Below the pieces are notes generated by a model. It did not search any database, was not told the DNA's origin, and saw only the letters and a program-made list of their open reading frames with translations. From positions 1 through 13,090 of the forward strand of contig JBBILG010000053.1 in NCBI GenBank assembly GCA_037445085.1: 13,090 nucleotides of DNA, in the 5' to 3' direction. Of the stretch, positions 7,736-13,090 are shown in pieces; position 1 is the first letter of the stretch, and every line of letters begins with the position of its first letter. Both the position numbers and the translations under genes were made by a program. Origin of the DNA: JBBILG01 sp037445085. GTDB lineage: Bacteria; Pseudomonadota; Gammaproteobacteria; Burkholderiales; Methylophilaceae.

Positions 7736-9748
7736 ATGACGCGTTCGGTCGCCTTGCTGCTTGGCGTGCATGCCCACCAGCCGGTGGGCAATTTCCTGCA
7801 CGTGCTGGACGATGCCCACATCCGCTGCTACGGCCCGTTCCTGCGCGCGATGCACCGCTATCCGGAGTTCCGCTTCGCCATCCATGCCAGCGGCTGGCTG
7901 CTCGACCACCTGCTCACCCACCACCCGCAGGACATGCGGCTGCTGCGGGAGATGGTGGAACGCGGCCAGGCCGAACTGTTCGGCGCCGGCTACACCGAGC
8001 CGGTATTGGCCGCCATCCCCTCGCGCGACCGCGTCGGCCAGATCGACAAGCTGTCGGATTACCTGCAGCGGAAGCTGGGCCAGCGCCCGCAAGGCGTCTG
8101 GCTCACCGAACGGGTGTGGGAGTCCACGGTGGTGCCGGCCCTGGGGGAGGCCGGCATCCGTTATGTCACGGTGGACGACTACCATTTCCTTTGTACCGGC
8201 AAGGAGGCGCACGCGCTGAACGGCTACTACACCACCGAGGAGGACGGCCACACCCTGGACCTGTTCCCGATTTCCGAGCCGCTGCGCTACCGCCTGCCGT
8301 TTTCGCCGGCGCACGAGGCGGTGGCCTACCTGGAGAGTCTGGCGGACGACAGCGGGCAGGCCGTCGCCGTGTACTTCGACGACATCGAAAAGTTCGGCGT
8401 CTGGCCGGAAACCTATGAATGGGTGTACGAGAAGGGCTGGCTGCAGCAGTTCATCGAGGGCGTACTGGACTCCCCCCTCATCCGGCCGATGCGCTACTGC
8501 GACTATCACGCGCAGGCACATACGCGGGGCATCGTCTATCTGCCCACCGCCTCCTACAGCGAGATGAACGAATGGACGCTGCCGGTGCCGGCGGCGCACC
8601 ATTACGGCGACATGGTGGAGCGCGAGAAGCGCGAAGGGCGCTGGGAGGTGAGCAAACCCTTCGTGCGCGGCGGCATCTGGCGCAATTTTTTCATGCGCTA
8701 TCCCGAGTCGAACTGGATGCACAAGCGCATGCTGGCGCTGTCGGCGCGCTACCACGCGCTGCCGGAGGCGGCGAGGACGCCGGCCATGCTGCACGAGCTG
8801 TACGAGGCACAGGCCAACGACGCCTACTGGCACGGCCTGTTCGGTGGCCTCTATCTCCCGCACCTGCGGCGCGCCGTCTACAACGCCATCGTGCGCCTGG
8901 AAGCCATGCTGGACAAGGTCGAGCCGCGGCCGGAGCGCAGCCGCAGCGACCTCGACCACGACGGCTGCGAGGAGCTCGTCCTGCAGAACGGCATCCTGCA
9001 GGCCATCATCCGGCTGGACGGCAGCGGAGCCATCAGGGAGCTCGATGCCTACCGGCTGGCGCACAACTTCGGCGACACGCTGACGCGGCAGGCCGAGCAC
9101 TACCACCGCAAGGTGCATGCCGGACACACGCACGGCCATGACGGCGGTGGCATCGCCAACCCGCACGAGCGGCTCGGCTTCCGCCACGAAATCCACCCCG
9201 AGGACCTCGTCACCGACGCGCAGCCGTGCGCGCTGTTCCAAGACGCCTGGGCCGAACGCGATGCCGGTCCTTACATCCCCGTCCATTACGAGCCGGGGCG
9301 CGACGGCAGGACGCCGGCCGCCACTTTTAGCGGCCGGCTCGCGGGCGGCGAGGTCACCAAGAAAATCGCCCTGTCCGGCAGTCGCCTCAACGTTCATTAC
9401 GGCTTCCGGCGCCCGCGCGGCGGGCTGTTCCGGGTGGAAATCAACCTTGCCATGCCGAGCTGCGACGGTCCGGCCGGGCGCTTCCGTATCGGCCACGACG
9501 TGCCGGGTGGCTTCGGCCAGCCGCTCTATCTTGGCTACATGCAGGACATCCACCTCGACGACGAGGTGCTGGGCGGCAGCCTGCGGCTGACCTGCAGCGT
9601 GCCCTGCGTGTTCAGCACCGCGCCGCACTACAGCGTGTCGCAGTCCGAAGCCGGCTTCGAGAAGATCATGCAGGCGGTCACGTTCCAGATGATCTGGCGC
9701 ATGGCGGACATCGAAAAAGGCCTGGATATCCGGCTTGCCGTTGGCTAA
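7736..9748 (+). CDS. GH57 4-alpha-glucanotransferase / alpha-amylase type (670 aa)
   Basis: It resembles the GH57 4-alpha-glucanotransferases typified by the Thermococcus litoralis enzyme (about 660 aa), which shuffle alpha-1,4-glucan segments between oligosaccharides and release glucose. The catalytic region has HAHQP (12-16), GQAELFGAGYTEPVL (77-91), GVWLTERVWE (120-129, likely nucleophile E125) and YFDDIEKFGVWPE (213-225, acid/base D215 or D216). A central DUF1925-like helical part includes ESNWMHKRML (324-333). A C-terminal DUF1926-like beta-sandwich spans about 410-668. The ATG at 7736 is preceded by GGGAGAG (7721-7727). The open frame continues far upstream only as a shadow of the previous gene. 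It follows the first GH57 gene by 28 bp and precedes the ROK kinase by 3 bp, consistent with released glucose being passed to a kinase. A strict alpha-amylase activity is an alternative. Confidence 0.9.
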   Translation: MTRSVALLLGVHAHQPVGNFLHVLDDAHIRCYGPFLRAMHRYPEFRFAIHASGWLLDHLLTHHPQDMRLLREMVERGQAELFGAGYTEPVLAAIPSRDRVGQIDKLSDYLQRKLGQRPQGVWLTERVWESTVVPALGEAGIRYVTVDDYHFLCTGKEAHALNGYYTTEEDGHTLDLFPISEPLRYRLPFSPAHEAVAYLESLADDSGQAVAVYFDDIEKFGVWPETYEWVYEKGWLQQFIEGVLDSPLIRPMRYCDYHAQAHTRGIVYLPTASYSEMNEWTLPVPAAHHYGDMVEREKREGRWEVSKPFVRGGIWRNFFMRYPESNWMHKRMLALSARYHALPEAARTPAMLHELYEAQANDAYWHGLFGGLYLPHLRRAVYNAIVRLEAMLDKVEPRPERSRSDLDHDGCEELVLQNGILQAIIRLDGSGAIRELDAYRLAHNFGDTLTRQAEHYHRKVHAGHTHGHDGGGIANPHERLGFRHEIHPEDLVTDAQPCALFQDAWAERDAGPYIPVHYEPGRDGRTPAATFSGRLAGGEVTKKIALSGSRLNVHYGFRRPRGGLFRVEINLAMPSCDGPAGRFRIGHDVPGGFGQPLYLGYMQDIHLDDEVLGGSLRLTCSVPCVFSTAPHYSVSQSEAGFEKIMQAVTFQMIWRMADIEKGLDIRLAVG

Positions 9749-9751
9749 CCC

Positions 9752-10696
9752 ATGCTCATAGGCGTCGATGTCGGTGGCACCAATCTGCGGGTGGGGGTGG
9801 TCGAGGGCCTCGAAGTCGTCGATGAATGGCGCGTACAGGCCGATTTCTCCGGCCTGTGCCGTGAGCGGCCGCCAGCGGCAGCACGCCAGGTCATCGAGCG
9901 GATCTTGGGGGATGCTCTCGCCGCTGCCGTGCACCAGTATCCCGCCGTGCGTGCCGTTGGCTTGGGCTTTCCCGGTTTCGTCGCGCCCGGCGGTCTGGTC
10001 ACGCAGTCGCCCAATCTGCCCGGCCTGCAGGATGTCGATCTGGCCACACCCTTGCGCGCGCGGCTGGGCATGCCGGTCGTCGTCGAGAACGACGCGCTGG
10101 CTGCCACCTATGGCGAGTATTGCCTGACGGGCGAAGCGGGGCAGGGGCTAATCTATCTCGGTCTCGGCACCGGTGTCGGCGGCGGCCTCGTCTGTGCCGG
10201 CCGGCCGTATGCCGGCGAGCACGGTGTGGCCATGGAAGTCGGCCACCTCATCATCGCGCCCGGCGGTCGCCCGTGCGGCTGCGGCAATCGCGGCTGCATG
10301 GAGCAGTACGCCTCGGCCAGCGGCGTCGCCATCAGCTATCGGGAAGCCACCGGCCGGCAGCTTGCGGCCCACGACATCGCCCTGCGCGCGGCGGCCGGCG
10401 ACGCCGCCGCCCTCGCCGCCTATGACCAGGCGGGCGAGGCGCTCGCTCAGGCGCTGGCGCACATCCTCAAGGTGGTCGATGTCGGTCGCGTGGTCATCGG
10501 CGGTGGCATGAGCGGCGCCTGGCCCCTGCTGGAGCGGGCTTTCCGCCGGCGGCTGGAAGCCGACCTGATCCCCGCGCTGCGCGGTGGCATCCGGGTGCAC
10601 ACATCCGGCGCCGGCGACCGGGCAGGCATGATCGGCGCCGCCCTGCTGGCCGAACGGCTCATCCGCTCCGCAGTTTCCGACAGCCCGGCACTGTAA
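9752..10696 (+). CDS. ROK-family sugar kinase, probable glucokinase
   Basis: This is a 314-residue ASKHA-fold kinase of the ROK family, probably phosphorylating glucose with ATP to glucose-6-phosphate. Visible elements are phosphate-1 motif GVDVGGTNLRVGVV (4-17), catalytic Asp114 in VENDALAA (111-118), GLGTGVGGGLV (137-147), the sugar-contacting GEHG (155-158) and E162/H165 in EVGH, and the ROK zinc motif CGCGNRGCMEQYAS (175-188; C175, C177, C182 with H165). No N-terminal winged helix is present, so it is a kinase and not a ROK repressor. The ATG at 9752 lies 3 bp after the upstream stop with no good Shine-Dalgarno of its own, suggesting coupling. Its place after a glucanotransferase and in a locus with pgi supports glucose as substrate. 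Fructose, mannose or N-acetylglucosamine cannot be excluded. Confidence 0.9.
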   Translation: MLIGVDVGGTNLRVGVVEGLEVVDEWRVQADFSGLCRERPPAAARQVIERILGDALAAAVHQYPAVRAVGLGFPGFVAPGGLVTQSPNLPGLQDVDLATPLRARLGMPVVVENDALAATYGEYCLTGEAGQGLIYLGLGTGVGGGLVCAGRPYAGEHGVAMEVGHLIIAPGGRPCGCGNRGCMEQYASASGVAISYREATGRQLAAHDIALRAAAGDAAALAAYDQAGEALAQALAHILKVVDVGRVVIGGGMSGAWPLLERAFRRRLEADLIPALRGGIRVHTSGAGDRAGMIGAALLAERLIRSAVSDSPAL

Positions 10697-10734
10697 TATT
10701 GCCGTCACCTGTTCCCGCTAGGCTGGCCATCCAC

Positions 10735-10748
10735 GTCATCGGGATGAC
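10735..10748. promoter_or_regulatory. Perfect 6-bp inverted repeat upstream of the EAL-CBS-GGDEF gene
   Basis: GTCATC and GATGAC form a perfect inverted repeat with a 2-base centre, twelve bases before the ATG at 10760, in the 63-bp gap after the kinase gene. It may be an operator half-site pair or a small RNA hairpin near the start codon. No clear -10/-35 pair was found in this gap, so it may equally be chance. Confidence 0.25.
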
Positions 10749-10759
10749 AGGCGAAAGCG

Positions 10760-12652
10760 ATGCTCAATGCGGACCAACCGGACATCCATTGGGGGGAGAA
10801 CCTCGCCCTGACGATGCCGGCGCGGAATGACACGGAAGACGACGACAGCGGCCGCCGTCTTCACGACATCTTCATTCGGCGCCGGCTCAGCGCCTTGTTC
10901 CAGCCGGTCGTCACCCTCGCCGGTGCGGACGTCTACGGCTACGAGGGCCTGATCCGCGGTCCGGCCGACAGCCCGCTGCACGCCCCGCCCGCCCTGTTCG
11001 AGGCGGCACGCGCGCACGATCTGGTGGTGGAGATCGAGCATCTGTGCCGTCAGGTGGTGCTGGAGGCCTATGCGCGGCATGCGCTGCCGTGCAAGCTGTT
11101 CCTGAACGTGAGCCCGCAGTGCCTGGTGCGGCACAACTCGCGCAGCGGCGCGACGCTGCGCTACATCGACAAGCTCGGACTGGATGCGCGCAACGTCATC
11201 ATCGAGCTCACCGAAAGCTCGCCCGCCTTCGACTATGAACTCCTGCTTGAAGCCGTGCGGCACTACCGCGGCATGGGATTCCAGATCGCCATGGACGATC
11301 TGGGCGAGGGATTCTCGAGCCTGCGTCTGTGGTCGGAACTGCGCCCGGATTACGTCAAGATCGACAAGCATTTCATTCACGGCATCGACCAGGACGCGGT
11401 CAAGCTGCAATTCGTGCGCTCTATCCAGCAGATCGCCGAAAATGCCGGCTGCAGGGTGATTGCGGAAGGCATCGAGACGGCGGCCGAGCTCGCCATCGTG
11501 CGCGATTTGCACATCAACTACGGCCAGGGATTCTTCTTCGGGCGCCCGCAACCCGAGCCCGGACGCGAGCTGGAAGCCGCGGCCGTGCGTGCGCTGCACA
11601 GCCGCCGTGTCGGTGTTTTTCCGACCGCCACTGCGCCGGCACAGCAGCAGGCCACGGTGACCAAGCTGCTCAGCTACGTGGAGCCGGTGACCCCCAGGAC
11701 ATCCAACGACGCCGTCTTTTCCCTGTTCGAAGCGGACGCTTCCCTGTATTCCCTGCCCGTGGTGCACGATGGCGTGCCGGTCGGTCTGATCAGCCGCTAT
11801 TCCATGATCGACGGATTCGCCCGGCCGTTCCGCCGCGAGCTCTACGGCCGGCGTTCCTGCGAATGTTTCATGGACACCCGGCCGCTCATCGTGACCCACT
11901 GCATGAGCCTGCATGCCCTGAGCGACCTCATCACCGACATGGAGCCGCATCATCTGTCCAACGGCTTCATCATCACCACCGACGACGGCCGTTATCTGGG
12001 ACTGGGCAGCGGCCATGCCCTGCTGCGCGAAATCACCCAGATGCAACTGCACGCCGCGCGCTATGCCAACCCCTTGACCCTGCTGCCCGGCAATGTGCCG
12101 ATCAACGAGCACATCGACCGCCTGCTCAAGCGCGGCGCCCGCTTCTGGACCTGCTATGCCGATCTCGACAACTTCAAGCCGTATAACGACCACTACGGCT
12201 TCCGCAAGGGCGACGAGCTGATCCAGTTCGCCAGCAGGCTGTTGAGCGAGGCGACACATCCCGAGCGCGATTTCGTCGGCCACATCGGCGGGGACGATTT
12301 CATGCTGCTGTTCCAGAGCGAGGACTGGGAGGGGCGCTGCCAGGCCGTGCTGAAGCGTTTCGCGGCCGGGGTCGCCGATTTTTATCACGCGGCGGACTGG
12401 GCCCGCCGCGGCATCGAAGCCGAGGACCGAAAGGGGCGCAAGACCTGGTACGGGTTGATCTCGCTGTCCATCGGCGTGGTTCTGGTCGAACCCGGGGCAT
12501 TCGGCTCGCACCATGAAGTGGCCGCCGCGGCGACCGTCGCCAAGAAACAGGCCAAGGAAATGCCGGGCAACGCCATCTTTCTGGAGCGCCGCCAGTATCA
12601 GTCCGGCACGGAACGCCACACACCGGAGGGTGGGTGCGCCTTGGCGCCGTAA
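10760..12652 (+). CDS. EAL-CBS-GGDEF cyclic-di-GMP signalling protein (630 aa)
   Basis: This cytosolic cyclic-di-GMP turnover protein has no membrane segments. An N-terminal EAL phosphodiesterase domain (about 35-275) is followed by a CBS pair (about 297-430) and a C-terminal GGDEF domain (about 435-610). The EAL metal and catalytic residues are all present: E62 (EGL in place of EAL), N116, E149, D179/D180 in AMDDLGEG, K200, E236 and Q256. This predicts active phosphodiesterase. The GGDEF domain keeps DLDNFK (468-473) and KGDE, but its signature is GGDDF (510-514), and there is no RxxD inhibitory site at 502-505. CBS domains usually bind adenine nucleotides, so energy state may control the output (inference). 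The first in-frame ATG (10760) has a weak ribosome binding site. An internal ATG at 10814, preceded by a GGGGGGAG run 14 bases upstream, is an alternative start. It lies 63 bp after the kinase on the same strand. Confidence 0.93.
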   Translation: MLNADQPDIHWGENLALTMPARNDTEDDDSGRRLHDIFIRRRLSALFQPVVTLAGADVYGYEGLIRGPADSPLHAPPALFEAARAHDLVVEIEHLCRQVVLEAYARHALPCKLFLNVSPQCLVRHNSRSGATLRYIDKLGLDARNVIIELTESSPAFDYELLLEAVRHYRGMGFQIAMDDLGEGFSSLRLWSELRPDYVKIDKHFIHGIDQDAVKLQFVRSIQQIAENAGCRVIAEGIETAAELAIVRDLHINYGQGFFFGRPQPEPGRELEAAAVRALHSRRVGVFPTATAPAQQQATVTKLLSYVEPVTPRTSNDAVFSLFEADASLYSLPVVHDGVPVGLISRYSMIDGFARPFRRELYGRRSCECFMDTRPLIVTHCMSLHALSDLITDMEPHHLSNGFIITTDDGRYLGLGSGHALLREITQMQLHAARYANPLTLLPGNVPINEHIDRLLKRGARFWTCYADLDNFKPYNDHYGFRKGDELIQFASRLLSEATHPERDFVGHIGGDDFMLLFQSEDWEGRCQAVLKRFAAGVADFYHAADWARRGIEAEDRKGRKTWYGLISLSIGVVLVEPGAFGSHHEVAAAATVAKKQAKEMPGNAIFLERRQYQSGTERHTPEGGCALAP

Positions 12653-12695
12653 TGCGCCGCAACGCAACTCACCGTCCGCAATCCCAGGAGGAATC

Positions 12696-12905
12696 ATGCG
12701 ACACGAGATCATCGACGAGCTGGCCAGGTTTCTGGAAGTGCCGACCTACCAGGTGACGGCATGGGATCGCGACCTCATCGAGTATTTCGCGCACAACGAG
12801 GGAGAGTTCCTGCGGTTCAAGCAGGCATCGCACCACGAGCGGCACATAATCTGGTGCAAGGGGTATCGATACACGCGCAGGATGCGCGCCGCCGCGCGCT
12901 ATTGA
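12696..12905 (+). CDS. Unknown 69-aa protein, 3' end altered by IS insertion
   Basis: I do not recognise this protein. It begins MRHEIIDELARFLEVPTYQV and is mixed-charge, with a strongly basic tail (KGYRYTRRMRAAARY) and no signal peptide or membrane helix. The ATG at 12696 has a near-perfect Shine-Dalgarno (AGGAGGA, 12686-12692 region) close upstream, the best in the window after that of glgC, so it is probably translated. It starts 43 bp after the EAL-CBS-GGDEF gene on the same strand and may be co-transcribed. The last sense codon (TAT) and the TGA stop fall on the IS boundary: TA 12900-12901 is the presumed target and 12902 onward is element sequence. The present C-terminus may therefore be a truncation of a longer ancestral protein. 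Confidence 0.6.
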   Translation: MRHEIIDELARFLEVPTYQVTAWDRDLIEYFAHNEGEFLRFKQASHHERHIIWCKGYRYTRRMRAAARY

Positions 12906-12951
12906 TCCGGCAAGATGAAGTTTTCAAGCCGCATGCTTCACGATTGGGTCC
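12901..12951 (-). repeat. Right copy of the inverted repeat flanking the locus
   Basis: The reverse complement of this stretch equals bases 1-51 at 49 of 51 positions (differences opposite 14 and 42). It spans the transposase C-terminal codons, the stop, about 21 bp of non-coding sequence and the terminal repeat down to the TA boundary. Matching may continue beyond 12951, but the left partner is cut off at base 1. Confidence 0.9.
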
Positions 12952-13090
12952 TGGAAGCAGGCCCGCACGCGGTCTTCGTTTTCGATGAACCGCATGACCG
13001 CCCCGCGCGTCCACAGCGCGAACTCCATCTTCAATTGCTCGGGGCGCTGATCGCAGAGGGTGCGCCGCACCAGCGCTTGCCTTCCTCGGC
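12902..13090 (-). mobile_element. Internally deleted IS630-type element (MITE-like), continues past the window
   Basis: The element's inner end begins right after the TA at 12900-12901, with TTGATCCGG on the plus strand. Its first 50 bp are the inverted copy of bases 1-50 of the window. The minus strand reads a short open frame joining a transposase N-terminus to a transposase C-terminus with most of the gene missing, so the element cannot encode a working transposase. The outer end lies beyond 13090, so element size and the second TA are not visible. It faces the left element across about 12.85 kb. Confidence 0.7.
12924..13090 (-). pseudogene. IS630-family transposase remnant (N-terminal HTH fused to C-terminal tip)
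   Basis: Fifty-four codons and a TGA stop (12924-12926) are visible; the 5' end is outside the window. Reading from 13088, the frame contains LCDQRPEQLKMEFALWTRGA (11-30) and VMRFIENE (31-38). This is the helix-turn-helix region typical of IS630-family transposases, which normally continues into a second DNA-binding motif and the DDE catalytic domain. Here it passes straight into DRVRACFQDPIVKHAA and stop. The last eight residues match the tip at the left end of the window except for one residue. The whole catalytic domain is therefore deleted, probably more than 200 codons. The family assignment is from recognition of the motif, not a search. Confidence 0.75.

Noticed and set aside
7643..9934. 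763-codon minus-strand open frame opposite the second GH57 gene
   Set aside because: This is a shadow frame covering parts of three plus-strand genes, with no motif and no plausible ribosome site.
10736..12712. 658-codon minus-strand open frame opposite the EAL-CBS-GGDEF gene
   Set aside because: The plus-strand product has all EAL catalytic residues. The antisense frame has no family resemblance.
12817..13014. 65-codon minus-strand frame crossing the right IS end
   Set aside because: It overlaps the frame that encodes the recognisable transposase remnant, shifted by one base, and has no resemblance to any family.

Overview
The window is a GC-rich (clearly above 60%), gene-dense piece of a proteobacterial chromosome. 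The protein sequences look beta- or gammaproteobacterial, for example the Pgi and GlgB lengths and motifs and the EAL-CBS-GGDEF signalling protein. I cannot name the genus. No rRNA, tRNA, CRISPR array or replication origin is visible.

The body of the window is a glycogen / alpha-glucan locus built around one divergent promoter region (4437-4587). Leftwards on the minus strand run glgB (branching enzyme), pgi (glucose-6-phosphate isomerase) and a small MEKHLA-domain gene whose GTG start overlaps the pgi stop. Rightwards on the plus strand run glgC (ADP-glucose pyrophosphorylase), two GH57 glycoside hydrolases of different subfamilies (the second is a 4-alpha-glucanotransferase type) and a ROK-family sugar kinase, probably a glucokinase. 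Together these genes can make ADP-glucose and branch the polymer. They can also remodel or degrade alpha-glucan and malto-oligosaccharides, phosphorylate released glucose and connect glucose-6-P to glycolysis. Glycogen synthase (glgA), phosphorylase (glgP) and phosphoglucomutase are not in the window.

Further right, a 630-residue EAL-CBS-GGDEF protein (cyclic-di-GMP turnover) is followed by a 69-residue protein of unknown function with an excellent ribosome binding site.

The two ends of the window carry the same roughly 51-bp sequence in inverted orientation (1-51 and 12901-12951, 49/51 identical). On both sides it encodes the last residues and stop codon of the same protein and ends at a TA dinucleotide. 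On the right, the codons upstream encode the N-terminal DNA-binding region of an IS630-family transposase, joined directly to that C-terminus. My reading is that two IS630-type elements face each other across the locus. The right one is an internally deleted, MITE-like relic whose insertion supplies the stop codon of the 69-residue gene. The left one is cut off by the window edge.
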